The notes: generated by a model not told the origin, from the sequence alone. Counted from the first letter of the stretch, positions 1 through 8,260 are shown. The stretch is DNA of 64,000 bases from Alicyclobacillus sp. (GCA_023511725.1 JAIMAY010000006.1:39744-103743); one strand, 5' to 3'. Numbers and translations are program-made.

Positions 1-1
1 G

Positions 2-166
2 CTCTGGGATGATGGCGAACTGGAAGAGCCGGAGATTGTGTGCACGTGCCACGGGGGCGCATTCGACATTCGCAGCGGTGCGCCGACCCGCATGCCGTGC
101 GTGATCCCGCTAGAAACATACGATACTCGCGTTGTGGAGGGCCAGGTGGAGATTGACCTGCCATGA
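2..166 (+). CDS. Rieske-type ferredoxin, C-terminal part only
   Basis: The frame is open from the window edge to TGA at 164-166 and gives the last 54 residues of a protein. It contains CTCHGGAFDIRSGAP, the second cluster-binding motif (C-x2-H) of a Rieske [2Fe-2S] fold, followed by the short strands usual in ferredoxins of the BphF/NirD type. Such proteins pass electrons to oxygenases or reductases in the cytoplasm. The first Cys-x-His motif and the partner enzyme lie outside the window, so the pathway cannot be named. It is on the opposite strand to, and convergent with, the downstream genes. Confidence 0.8.
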   Translation, partial: LWDDGELEEPEIVCTCHGGAFDIRSGAPTRMPCVIPLETYDTRVVEGQVEIDLP

Positions 167-192
167 GACGGCCGGCCACTCCGCACCGACGA

Positions 193-321
193 TTACGGTG
201 AGGCGCCTCGCCGCCGCAGAAACCTCAGACCTGCAGCGAGTGCGGCGCCAGCCCAAAGCGTCAGCCACGGTTCAATGAAGACTCGCATGTTGTCCCATGC
301 CGGAACAACAAAAAACAACAC
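193..321 (-). CDS. possible small hydrophobic protein (42 aa), doubtful
   Basis: A minus-strand frame between the DUF347 gene and the Rieske gene stays open and encodes a hydrophobic peptide with Trp-rich stretches and a basic Arg-Arg-Arg tail, which resembles a small membrane protein. The only in-frame start I find is GTG at 321, without a convincing ribosome binding site. The same frame stays open upstream into the end of the DUF347 gene without an ATG. It could be a real small protein, a decayed fragment, or chance. I do not recognise a family. Confidence 0.2.
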   Translation of the reverse strand: MLFFVVPAWDNMRVFIEPWLTLWAGAALAAGLRFLRRRGASP

Positions 322-365
322 GACGTACCCAAAGACTGCGTCTGCGATGTCGGGTGGGGCGGCGT

Positions 366-1142
366 TTACATAGCACGGACGGCGGGCGTACGCTGCACAT
401 CTCGATGCGTTACCCCCAGGTAGCCAACGAGGAGTATGATCAACACCAGCAGAACAGCGCTGATGGTGCCGTCACCGATGCTAAGACCGCCATCGATATG
501 CGGCTTACCCATCCAGTCGGCAAACGATGCCCCCAGTGGACGAGTCATGATATACGCGAACCAGAAGCAAAACACCTCGTGGCGTCGAAACACCGCGTAA
601 TAAAGACCCGGCACAGCAAACAGAATCAGAAAGAGAATACCTGAACTCAGATATCCCAACCGGAAGGTGGTTGCGGTGAGATCTCCCGTGGCCGTACCCA
701 TGGCAAACGTGGCCAACACTGCGGCCCAATAAAATGCCTCTCGCCGTGCAGTCAGAATGGAATGCACCGACAAGGTGCCTTCAACGCGGTACCATGCGGT
801 AAAGACCACAATCAACACGAGCGCAAACACCAGTGTCGATACAATGTACGGTATCCCCAACACGATGTGAATGGCGTCCGCGACCATCGTTCCAAAGACA
901 GCCACCATGACCACAAGGAACCAATATACCCCAGCCACGTACCGGCGAACGGCAAACTGCCAGACGAGGGCTGCGAGGAATACGATGCCTGCGGATATCA
1001 CCGCCAAATATGGATTGATGTGATAGACAAGATAATCGGACGTCGATTCACCGAGCGCTGTAGACAACAGTTTGATAATCCAAAAATACGCGGTGATCTC
1101 AGGCACTTTCAGTTGTCGAAGGATAGTCCGTTCGCCCTGCAT
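366..1142 (-). CDS. DUF347-repeat integral membrane protein (COG4705 type)
   Basis: The product is a 258-aa multi-pass membrane protein. Four tandem units each start with an aromatic-Trp or Tyr-Trp pair and carry a G-x4-D-like motif: GESTSD near residue 31, GTMVAD, GTATGD and GASFAD. This is the pattern of the DUF347 repeat (four repeats, two membrane segments each, conserved Trp). Biochemical function is not established from sequence. I start at ATG 1142, preceded by GAGGGGGTCGCTG. The longer frame opening with GTG at 1217 would translate through the glmS terminator hairpin. It sits directly behind that terminator with almost no space for its own promoter, so it probably depends on read-through. 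Confidence 0.75.
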   Translation of the reverse strand: MQGERTILRQLKVPEITAYFWIIKLLSTALGESTSDYLVYHINPYLAVISAGIVFLAALVWQFAVRRYVAGVYWFLVVMVAVFGTMVADAIHIVLGIPYIVSTLVFALVLIVVFTAWYRVEGTLSVHSILTARREAFYWAAVLATFAMGTATGDLTATTFRLGYLSSGILFLILFAVPGLYYAVFRRHEVFCFWFAYIMTRPLGASFADWMGKPHIDGGLSIGDGTISAVLLVLIILLVGYLGVTHRDVQRTPAVRAM

Positions 1143-1158
1143 CACCAGCGACCCCCTC

Positions 1159-1195
1159 AAAAAATCTTGCCGGCGCGCCATCATCGGCGCGCCGG
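1159..1195 (-). terminator. intrinsic terminator of glmS
   Basis: On the minus strand CCGGCGCGCC, a six-base loop and GGCGCGCCGG form a perfect 10-bp stem, followed by CAAGATTTTTT. It begins about 20 bases after the glmS stop codon. It also lies inside the longest possible frame of the next gene, which argues for the shorter start of that gene. Confidence 0.9.
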
Positions 1196-1213
1196 TCTGG
1201 GTTTTTCCTCTAT

Positions 1214-3040
1214 TCACTCCACCGTGACGCTCTTGGCGAGGTTGCGCGGCTTGTCGACGTCGTTACCGCGTGCGACGGCCGCATAATAGGCCAGAAGTTG
1301 CAACGGGACGACCGTCAGGATAGGCGCCAGCAACGGCAGTGTCTTCGGCAGATAGATGACCTCATCCACCGACTTCTCCAGGTCATCGTCTCCAACCCAG
1401 GTGAGCCCAAGGACGAACGCGTCGCGCGCCTTGACCTCCTTGATGTTGCTGAGCGTCTTCTCGTAGAGCTCCGTCTGCGTCGCGAGTGCAATCACCGGCA
1501 CGCCCTCGGTGATGAGGGCGAGCGTGCCGTGCTTCAGCTCACCCGCCGCGTACGCCTCCGCGTGGATGTACGAGATCTCCTTGAGCTTCAGCGCGCCCTC
1601 CAGCGCCACCGAGTAGTCGAGACCGCGGCCGATGAAGAAGGTGTCATGCACGCCGGCGTACCGCTTGGCAAAGCGCTCAATCTGCGGCGCCGTATCGAGC
1701 ACCTGTTCGGCCAGTTGCGGAAGGTCCTGCATCGCAGACAGAATATCGCGGGCCTCGGCGGCCTGCAGCGTGCCCCGCGCCAATCCGAGGTACACCGCGA
1801 CCAAGTACAGGACCACAAGCTGCGTCGTGTACGCCTTGGTCGACGCCACCGCAATCTCGGGCCCAGCCCACGTGATCAGGACGTCATCCGCCTCGCGCGC
1901 CACCGAACTCCCGACCACGTTGGTGATGGCCAACACGCGCCGGCCGCGCTGCTTCGCCATGCGCAAGGCCGCCAGGGTGTCTGCGGTCTCGCCGGACTGG
2001 CTGATCACAATCACCCAGGTGCCGTCGCTGTCTACTACATCACGGTAGCGGTACTCCGACGCGATGTCCACCTCCACGGGCAGACGGGCCAACTTCTCCA
2101 TCACGGCCTTCCCCACAAGTCCCGCATGCCACGAGGTACCGCAGGCCACGATGTGGACCCGGTCCAGCTTCTCCACGAAGCCCTCGGGTAGCGTCAGATC
2201 GTCCAACGCCACCTGGCCGTCCTCCGTCAACCGGCCGAGCAGAGTATCGCGGATGGCCTTCGGTTGCTCGTGAATCTCCTTGAGCATGAAGTGGGGATAG
2301 CCCCCGCGTTCCGCCGCCACGGCGTCCCACGTGACGTGGAGGGGCTCCTTTTCGACCGGATCGCCCGAGAGTGTGTAGAAGCTCGCGCCGTCCTTCGTAA
2401 CCACCGCCAGCTCACCGTCTTCAAGCACAAACACGTCGCGCGTGTACTCGAGCAGGGCGGGGATATCCGAGGCGACAAAGTGCTCACCCTCCGCCTGGCC
2501 GACGACGAGCGGACTCGCCTTGCGCATCGCAATCAGCGTGCCCGGATGGTCCTTGGCCATCACCAACAGCGCGTAGGCGCCGCGCAGGCGCTTGCCCACC
2601 TGCACCATCGTCTGCAGAAAATCCCCGTTGTACAGCTCTTCGACAAGGTGCGCCACCACCTCGGTGTCCGTCTCCGACGTGAACTGATGCCCCTTCGCCA
2701 ACAGTTCCTCGCGCAAAGCGAGGTAGTTCTCGATGATCCCGTTGTGCACCAAGGCGAACCTGCCGCTGCAATCGCTGTGCGGATGTGCGTTCTCATCCGA
2801 CGGACGGCCGTGCGTCGCCCAGCGCGTGTGGCCGATCCCGATGTGCCCCGGCAGCGGTCGCCCGCCGAGCCGGTCTTCGAGATTGGCGAGCCGCCCCACC
2901 GACTTCTGAATCTCTATCCTGCCGCTATCCAGCACGGCGATGCCCGCCGAATCATAGCCGCGATATTCCAGCTTGCGCAGGCCGCCGATGAGGACGTTCT
3001 GCGCATCGCGAAAACCGATGTAGCCCACGATGCCGCACAT
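1214..3040 (-). CDS. glmS: glutamine--fructose-6-phosphate aminotransferase (isomerizing)
   Basis: This cytosolic enzyme makes glucosamine-6-phosphate from fructose-6-phosphate and glutamine, the first step towards UDP-GlcNAc, peptidoglycan and spore cortex. The 608-aa protein has the class II amidotransferase domain first (MCGIVGYIG with catalytic Cys2, RWATHG at residues 73-78), then two SIS sugar-isomerase domains (SQSGET and STKAYTTQ in the first) and the family C-terminus PRNLAKSVTVE. Length fits the family. The start ATG has GGAGGAGG 13 bases upstream. It follows glmM with a 230-base spacer that holds a glmS ribozyme, so its mRNA is probably cleaved when glucosamine-6-phosphate is abundant. 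Confidence 0.98.
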   Translation of the reverse strand: MCGIVGYIGFRDAQNVLIGGLRKLEYRGYDSAGIAVLDSGRIEIQKSVGRLANLEDRLGGRPLPGHIGIGHTRWATHGRPSDENAHPHSDCSGRFALVHNGIIENYLALREELLAKGHQFTSETDTEVVAHLVEELYNGDFLQTMVQVGKRLRGAYALLVMAKDHPGTLIAMRKASPLVVGQAEGEHFVASDIPALLEYTRDVFVLEDGELAVVTKDGASFYTLSGDPVEKEPLHVTWDAVAAERGGYPHFMLKEIHEQPKAIRDTLLGRLTEDGQVALDDLTLPEGFVEKLDRVHIVACGTSWHAGLVGKAVMEKLARLPVEVDIASEYRYRDVVDSDGTWVIVISQSGETADTLAALRMAKQRGRRVLAITNVVGSSVAREADDVLITWAGPEIAVASTKAYTTQLVVLYLVAVYLGLARGTLQAAEARDILSAMQDLPQLAEQVLDTAPQIERFAKRYAGVHDTFFIGRGLDYSVALEGALKLKEISYIHAEAYAAGELKHGTLALITEGVPVIALATQTELYEKTLSNIKEVKARDAFVLGLTWVGDDDLEKSVDEVIYLPKTLPLLAPILTVVPLQLLAYYAAVARGNDVDKPRNLAKSVTVE

Positions 3041-3072
3041 CGCTTGGTTTCATCCTCCTCCATGACCTGCGA

Positions 3073-3206
3073 GGCTCCTGTTCCGGCGGTCGCCCGCCGG
3101 GTTTCGAGCCATCGCTTGCGGCGCAGTCCGGCGCCGGGGGGCACCCGCCGAATGGTTCGCTTCTCCCCCTCCGCGTCAACTGGACCATCGTCCAGTCCAG
3201 GCGCTT
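3073..3206 (-). ncRNA. glmS glucosamine-6-phosphate-activated ribozyme
   Basis: The spacer upstream of glmS matches the ribozyme core in order: GCGCC-TGGAC at the cleavage site, a P1 hairpin closed by GGTCCAG, TTGACGCGGAGGGGGAGAAGCGAACC, then TTCGGCGGGTGCCCCCCGGC, GCCGCAAG and GGGCGACCG-CCGGAACAGG. The expected cut is between A at 3205 and G at 3204 on the minus strand. The arrangement (glmM, ribozyme, then glmS) is the known one in Bacillales. Self-cleavage with glucosamine-6-phosphate as cofactor destabilises glmS mRNA. Outer boundaries are approximate; stems are more GC-rich than in Bacillus. Confidence 0.93.
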
Positions 3207-3270
3207 CCAAGCCGGCGGTCAGCGATTGGGATTTGCCTTCCGCCATCATGGAGACGCGCGCATTCGCGTC

Positions 3271-4617
3271 TCATGACGCGCCGAGTTCCTGACGCACCGT
3301 CTCCACGATATGGGCCACGCACTTGCGCAGCACCGCTTCATCCGGACCTTCCGCCATCACGCGCACCAACGGCTCCGTCCCTGACTCTCGAACCAGAACG
3401 CGGCCGCTGTCCCCCAGCATCCCTTCCGCGTCGCGCAGCGCCGCCAGAATGCGGGCGTTGTTTCGCCATGCCCATTTGTCGCGCACGCGGACGTTTTCAA
3501 GGATCTGTGGATACCGCTGCATAATGGTCCGCAAGTCCGCCAACGATTGGCCGCTGCCCGCGACAATGTCGAGCAGTTGCAAACCGGTCAGCATGCCATC
3601 GCCTGTGGTTGTGTGATCCAGGAAGATGATGTGGCCCGATTGTTCGCCGCCGAGCGAAAAGCCGCCCTCGCGCATGGCCTCCATCACGTACCGGTCACCC
3701 ACCGAGGTGCGTTCCACCTGGATGCCCAGCTTTTGCATCGCCTTGACGAAGCCAAGGTTGCTCATCACAGTCGCGACCACGGTGTCTCCACGCAGCCGGC
3801 CCTGCTCCTTGAGCGCCTTGGCGCAGATGGCCATGATGAAATCGCCGTCGACGATCTCGCCCGTGGCATCCACGGCAATCACCCTATCCGCATCGCCGTC
3901 GAAGGCCAGCCCCACATCGGCTCCGGTGCGAAGCACTGCATCGCGCACCACATCGGGATGCGTGGAACCACACTTCACGTTGATGTTGATGCCATTGGGC
4001 TCCGCGTGGAGGACCGTGACGTCGGCTCCAAGCCGGCGAAAGACCTCCGGCGCAATGGCCGAGGCCGCACCGTTCGCACAGTCGATGACCAGCCGCAGGC
4101 CGTCCAGGCGATGACGCACCGTGCTGATCAAGAACTGCACGTACGCTTCGCGAGCTTCACTCGCCTTATCCGTCACGCGCCCCACGTCGCCTCCGACCGG
4201 ACGCGGCAACGCATCGGCCTCCTCGAGACGTCGCTCGACTTCCTCCTCGGCCTCGTCGAGAAGCTTGAAGCCATCGCCCCCGAAGAACTTGATCCCGTTG
4301 TCCTCGACCGGATTGTGCGACGCCGAAATCATCACACCCGCGTCCGCCTGCCACGCGCGCGTCAGATAAGCGACGCCCGGCGTGCTGACGACGCCCGCGC
4401 GGATCACGTCGACACCCGTGGACAGAATGCCGCTGATCAGCGCGCATTCCAGCAGATCCCCGGAGATCCGCGTGTCACGGCCGACGATGATCCTCGGCTT
4501 GCGACCCTCGGCGGTCAGCAGACTGGCCCCCGCTCGCCCCAATCGAAAGGCCAACTCCGGGGTCAGATCCCGGTTCGCCACGCCGCGCACGCCGTCCGTG
4601 CCAAACAAACGCCCCAA
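3271..4617 (-). CDS. glmM: phosphoglucosamine mutase
   Basis: GlmM converts glucosamine-6-phosphate to glucosamine-1-phosphate, the step after GlmS. The start is TTG at 4617, eight bases after AAAGGAGG, giving 448 aa that begin LGRLFGTDGVRG, the usual family N-terminus and length. SASHNP places the catalytic phosphoserine at Ser100; DGDADR supplies the metal ligands; RESGTEPLVRVM near the C-terminus binds substrate phosphate. An upstream in-frame start at 4665 lacks support. It is third in the cdaA-cdaR-glmM-glmS cluster; in related bacteria CdaA and GlmM interact and GlmM restrains c-di-AMP synthesis. Confidence 0.97.
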   Translation of the reverse strand: MGRLFGTDGVRGVANRDLTPELAFRLGRAGASLLTAEGRKPRIIVGRDTRISGDLLECALISGILSTGVDVIRAGVVSTPGVAYLTRAWQADAGVMISASHNPVEDNGIKFFGGDGFKLLDEAEEEVERRLEEADALPRPVGGDVGRVTDKASEAREAYVQFLISTVRHRLDGLRLVIDCANGAASAIAPEVFRRLGADVTVLHAEPNGININVKCGSTHPDVVRDAVLRTGADVGLAFDGDADRVIAVDATGEIVDGDFIMAICAKALKEQGRLRGDTVVATVMSNLGFVKAMQKLGIQVERTSVGDRYVMEAMREGGFSLGGEQSGHIIFLDHTTTGDGMLTGLQLLDIVAGSGQSLADLRTIMQRYPQILENVRVRDKWAWRNNARILAALRDAEGMLGDSGRVLVRESGTEPLVRVMAEGPDEAVLRKCVAHIVETVRQELGAS

Positions 4618-4720
4618 TCCCTCTACCTCCTTTCCGGCCGCATGGGCCGAATCCCATTGTGCCATGACCGGGGGATTCCGGCAATGGCACGGTCTCCCTT
4701 GCGCCCTCGGCGCGGGCGGT

Positions 4721-5914
4721 TCACTGGACCGTGACGGCGACGTGGTCCGCCGAGATGGAGATCACCGTGACCCACTGCGGGACCAGGACGCTGACCGGGG
4801 CGCTCGTGTCACCGGACTTCAGCGTACTGCCGTCGATCACGGCCCGCACGTCCGCCGCCGTCATCTTTTGAACGATGGTTGCGGGCCCGGACACCACCAC
4901 ATCGACCGTGGGTTGGCCGTTCAAGCGGGCCGTACCCTGAGCAGGCTTGCCGACGATGGTTACCGGAATGCCGCTGAACTGCCGCGCGAGGCTCGGCTCC
5001 AAACGGACCGTGACCGAGACCCGGGCCGGGTCTGTGCCTGCCATCCCCGGCAGCAGTCGAACCGGCACGCTGACCGTGCGGCTTGCCGACCAACCGCTCA
5101 CGTCCACGGGCGCCATGACACTGGCCCAACTACCGCCTGTGGGTACACCGTATGCCGTGACCACCGCCGGCGACACCTGCAGCCCCGCCACTGCGTAGCC
5201 CGCCGCCGGCTCTCCGGTGACGCTCGGCACCACAGGCAGCGTCACCTGCGGAGGTTGAACCGGGATGATCAGCGTCACCTGCGCCGGTGTGACTGTCGCG
5301 CCGGGGACGGGATCGCCATTTTGGTCAACGGCCGTGACTGGCACCACCTGTGTCAGGGTCTGCGTCGCACCGTCCAGATGCACCGTCGCCACGACCCTGT
5401 CCACGTCGTCCACCGCCGCCTTGGCGCCGCTCACCTGCACCTGCGCCGGCTGAACGGTGGGCGCACCGGCGCGATACCCCGCCGCCGGCTGACCGACCAG
5501 CGTGACATCGACGCGCTTCGTGGCCGTGGCCTTTGCTTCGATCACGACCGTGATGGCAGACGGCTGCACGCTGTAGGACACCGCCGGCATCCCCTGCGCG
5601 CTGATGCGCACCTGGTGCCGCCCGGGAGCGAGACCTCGCGCATCGGCGACAAGCTGGACGTTCCTCATCTGGGCCGGGAGAGAAGTGAGACTGACCGGAT
5701 CACCGGTGACCACCACGTCCGCGGTCGTGATGTCCTGTGCACTCACCACCTCGCCAGCATCCGTAAGCACATGGACGGGGAACGGAAACCGCTCCGTCAC
5801 GCCGCCGCTGACGTTCGCGGAGCCACCGCCTGTCGCGACGGCAAACCAGAGGATGCAGGCGATGACCAACGCCAGCAGACGGAGTACGGTGTTGTTTCGC
5901 AAGAACCGGTCCAC
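4721..5914 (-). CDS. cdaR: CdaA regulatory protein, YbbR-domain
   Basis: The 397-aa protein has one N-terminal membrane segment (about residues 10-28, LRLLALVIACILWFAV) and then a series of extracytoplasmic YbbR-like beta domains rich in Val, Thr, Pro and Gly, several with the recurring P-A-x-G-Y-x-A/V-G phrase. In the family it binds and modulates the diadenylate cyclase CdaA from outside the membrane. Its GTG start lies immediately after the cdaA stop codon, so the two are translationally coupled. Sequence outside the membrane anchor is poorly conserved in this family, so the call rests on architecture plus context. Confidence 0.93.
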   Translation of the reverse strand: MDRFLRNNTVLRLLALVIACILWFAVATGGGSANVSGGVTERFPFPVHVLTDAGEVVSAQDITTADVVVTGDPVSLTSLPAQMRNVQLVADARGLAPGRHQVRISAQGMPAVSYSVQPSAITVVIEAKATATKRVDVTLVGQPAAGYRAGAPTVQPAQVQVSGAKAAVDDVDRVVATVHLDGATQTLTQVVPVTAVDQNGDPVPGATVTPAQVTLIIPVQPPQVTLPVVPSVTGEPAAGYAVAGLQVSPAVVTAYGVPTGGSWASVMAPVDVSGWSASRTVSVPVRLLPGMAGTDPARVSVTVRLEPSLARQFSGIPVTIVGKPAQGTARLNGQPTVDVVVSGPATIVQKMTAADVRAVIDGSTLKSGDTSAPVSVLVPQWVTVISISADHVAVTVQ

Positions 5915-6733
5915 TCAGGATTCCGCCTTTCTGGCAAGAAATGGCCAGGTCCTCGGCCGCTTGCGCACCATCAGGTGCTCCAGCGTCTCCCGAAGGGCGT
6001 GCTCACCCAGATTCCGCCGCAGGGCACCGTCCACCGCCACGGAGATCTGTCCCGTCTCCTCCGAGACAATCACCGCCACGGCATCCGACTGCTCCGTGAC
6101 ACCTATCCCCGCGCGATGGCGGGTGCCCAACTGTTTGTCGAGCCGGGTGTCGTCGGTGAGAGGCAGAAAGCATCCGGCCGCGACGATGTGCGCGCCGCGG
6201 ATGATCACCGCACCGTCATGGAGTGGCGTCCCGGGGATAAACGTGTGGATCAGCAGTTCGGCACTGACCAGTCCCTCGATGGCCGTGCCCGTCTCAATGT
6301 ATTCGCTCAACCCCGTGGTGCGTTCGAGGACAATCAGGGCGCCGATGCGATTCTTGGCCAGGACCTGCGCCGCCTTCACCACCTCGGCCACGACCTGCAG
6401 CATGTCGGGAGCATCGCTTGTCCCAAACGACAACGAAAAGAAGCCGCCGCGTCCGAGCTGCTCCAGCGCGCGCCGGAGCTCGGGCTGGAACACCACGGGA
6501 ATGGCAAAGAGGCCGATGGTGATGATCTTGTTGAGCAACCAGTTAAGCGCCTGCAGATGCAGCATGCTGCTGACCATCGTGGCCACCAGGATCACGACCA
6601 CGCCTTTCAGCAGCTGCACGGCGCGCGTGCCGCGGATCAGGAGAAGGCCCCGGTACACGACAAACGCCACGATGAGGATATCGACCGCATCCAAGACGCC
6701 GAAGTGCCGCAGGGCGTCCAGCCACCCGTCCAT
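5915..6733 (-). CDS. cdaA: diadenylate cyclase, membrane-bound (c-di-AMP synthase)
   Basis: CdaA makes cyclic di-AMP from two ATP and acts at the membrane in control of potassium, osmotic balance and wall synthesis. Counting from Met at 6733, the 272-aa protein has three N-terminal membrane segments (about residues 12-85), the junction motif FQPELRRALEQLGRG, then the DAC domain with DGA at 173-175 and GTRHR at 203-207, the two ATP-binding signatures. A longer start at 6784 adds 17 residues not expected from the family, so I prefer 6733. It heads the cdaA-cdaR-glmM-glmS cluster. Confidence 0.96.
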   Translation of the reverse strand: MDGWLDALRHFGVLDAVDILIVAFVVYRGLLLIRGTRAVQLLKGVVVILVATMVSSMLHLQALNWLLNKIITIGLFAIPVVFQPELRRALEQLGRGGFFSLSFGTSDAPDMLQVVAEVVKAAQVLAKNRIGALIVLERTTGLSEYIETGTAIEGLVSAELLIHTFIPGTPLHDGAVIIRGAHIVAAGCFLPLTDDTRLDKQLGTRHRAGIGVTEQSDAVAVIVSEETGQISVAVDGALRRNLGEHALRETLEHLMVRKRPRTWPFLARKAES

Positions 6734-6782
6734 CGCGTCCACCCGATTTCTGGCCTTGCTGCGCGGGCCCAGTCTCCTCCAC

Positions 6783-6812
6783 ATTGTTTCCCACCGTGCC
6801 CGCGCAGGTCAA
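6783..6812 (-). promoter_or_regulatory. possible vegetative promoter for cdaA
   Basis: On the minus strand TTGACC (6812-6807) is followed after 18 bases by AACAAT (6788-6783). The -35 box is good and the -10 box is weak (four of six). If used, transcription would start inside the longer cdaA frame, in agreement with the start at 6733. Confidence 0.35.
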
Positions 6813-6813
6813 G

Positions 6814-7497
6814 TCAGCGCACGCCGCCGAGGCGCGCCTTTTGCTTGGATACGCGCGATCTCGCCACATGCCGCCGATACGCGCGCAGCAGCGTTTCCGC
6901 GATGGCCGCGTGTCCGGCGTCCGTGGGGTGAATCGGATTCCCGAACAGGCGAAAGTCGCGCAGTTGCCCGCGCCGAAACCCTTCGATGTACTGCGGCTCG
7001 CGTCCACGGAAGGTGGCGGACAGGTCCACCAGGACCAGGTCATGCCGGCGCGCGGCCCGCTCAATCACATCGTTCATCACGCGGATGCTCTCGCCCACAA
7101 TCGCTGATTCTGGAAACGGATTGTACAGGTTGGCGATGAGGAAGGTTTGGCCGGGCCGGTGCACGCGCTCGATGATCTCATCGAGGTGCACGCGGTAACG
7201 TTCGGCCAACTTGAGCGCGTACGACAGGTTGCCGTCGATCAGCCACGGCGCCGCGCGCAGCAGGTCATTCCCGCCAATCAGCAGCGTTACCAGCCGAGCC
7301 TCATCCCATAGGCAATCAGGCACCCGCCGGAGCGACTTCATGAGCTGTTTGGAGGTCCAACCCGGCTTCGCGTGCCGATACACATTCCAGCGCTGGCCGT
7401 GGCTGAGCGCTCGCTGGATGCACGAGACAAACGTGTGCCTTTCCTCCGTCGCGCTGTATCCGTAGGTGATGGAATCACCCAGCGCGGCATACAGCAT
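6814..7497 (-). CDS. SGNH/GDSL-family hydrolase with altered block V
   Basis: The 227-aa protein starts at ATG 7497 after AAGGAGGGG and has the SGNH blocks: GDS with nucleophile Ser9, Gly46 near the second block, GGND with Asn77, and PIHP with His190. Members hydrolyse esters or acyl groups of lipids, wall polymers or small molecules; the substrate here is unknown. No signal peptide is visible, so it is likely cytoplasmic. The residue three before the catalytic His, normally Asp (D-x-x-H), is Asn187 here, with a second Asp at 193. It lies between the SpoIIM-like gene and cdaA. Confidence 0.85.
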   Translation of the reverse strand: MLYAALGDSITYGYSATEERHTFVSCIQRALSHGQRWNVYRHAKPGWTSKQLMKSLRRVPDCLWDEARLVTLLIGGNDLLRAAPWLIDGNLSYALKLAERYRVHLDEIIERVHRPGQTFLIANLYNPFPESAIVGESIRVMNDVIERAARRHDLVLVDLSATFRGREPQYIEGFRRGQLRDFRLFGNPIHPTDAGHAAIAETLLRAYRRHVARSRVSKQKARLGGVR

Positions 7498-7577
7498 CAC
7501 AACCCCTCCTTGCCCGGTACCGTGCCATAACGTATTCCGCTTGGCGAAGGGGGGTGACGGCCGGACACGGAGGGGAT

Positions 7578-8234
7578 TCAGAGGTTCGTGTGGACGTGCG
7601 CGCCCCACGACAGCAGCATGGGCGTCACAGTGCTCTCGATCACGGCCGCAATCACGAGCAGGCCCACAATGTAGGGCAGGCGCCGCAATACCCGGCGAAA
7701 GCGGCGACCGACGAACCCCTCCGGCAGGCGCGAGGAGCGCTCCGATACACGGCTGGCGATGGCATCGCTGACGACCTGCATCAGGCAGTAGCCGAGATCC
7801 ATCCCCAGCACCGCACCCCAAATCACCGCCGGAATCTCAAAGATGCCGTGGGGCGCGATACCGTAGAGCACCATCTTCCAGGCGGGTACATGCGCCGACT
7901 GGGCGGCGGACGCCACCGCAGCGCCGGTCAACACGCCGTTTTGCCACAGAGCCCAGGCGGGGTAGATACCAAAGAAAAATCCAAGAAAGGAGATCAGGAT
8001 GACGGTCAGCAGATTGTGCAGGAACAAAAACAAACCCACCAGCCATGGGTTGTGCAATTGACTCAGCCAGTCCGCAAGCTGTTTGAGAGCCTCGAGGCTG
8101 CCGATGAACCGTTGCAGGTACTGCGAAGGCCAGGTCAAGCCACACGCAAGGCCGGCGCCGAAAAGCACCAGTGCAGCGAGCGTGAATCCGAAACGTGCGG
8201 CCCTGTCCTGACGTTTCGCCATCTCCGACGACAT
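7578..8234 (-). CDS. SpoIIM/DUF95-family membrane protein
   Basis: The 218-aa protein (start ATG 8234, GGAGG eleven bases upstream) has about five hydrophobic segments and the family phrases FLHNLLTVILISFLGFFFGIYP, NGVLTG and APHGIFEIPAVIWG. These are the marks of the stage II sporulation protein M / DUF95 family. True SpoIIM acts with SpoIID and SpoIIP in septal peptidoglycan dissolution during engulfment, but paralogues of unknown role are common, and no spoIID or spoIIP is nearby. Divergence from pdaB and the closeness of gerD and kbaA make a sporulation link plausible, not shown. Confidence 0.8.
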   Translation of the reverse strand: MSSEMAKRQDRAARFGFTLAALVLFGAGLACGLTWPSQYLQRFIGSLEALKQLADWLSQLHNPWLVGLFLFLHNLLTVILISFLGFFFGIYPAWALWQNGVLTGAAVASAAQSAHVPAWKMVLYGIAPHGIFEIPAVIWGAVLGMDLGYCLMQVVSDAIASRVSERSSRLPEGFVGRRFRRVLRRLPYIVGLLVIAAVIESTVTPMLLSWGAHVHTNL

Positions 8235-8260
8235 CCCGGGAACGTCCTCCTTTACCGCTT

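Noticed and set aside
1143..1217. N-terminal extension of the DUF347 protein from GTG 1217
   Set aside because: It would translate through the glmS terminator hairpin; ATG 1142 has a good ribosome site.
2914..3249. 111-aa minus-strand frame upstream of glmS
   Set aside because: It overlaps the glmS ribozyme and the glmS start; the RNA structure explains the sequence.
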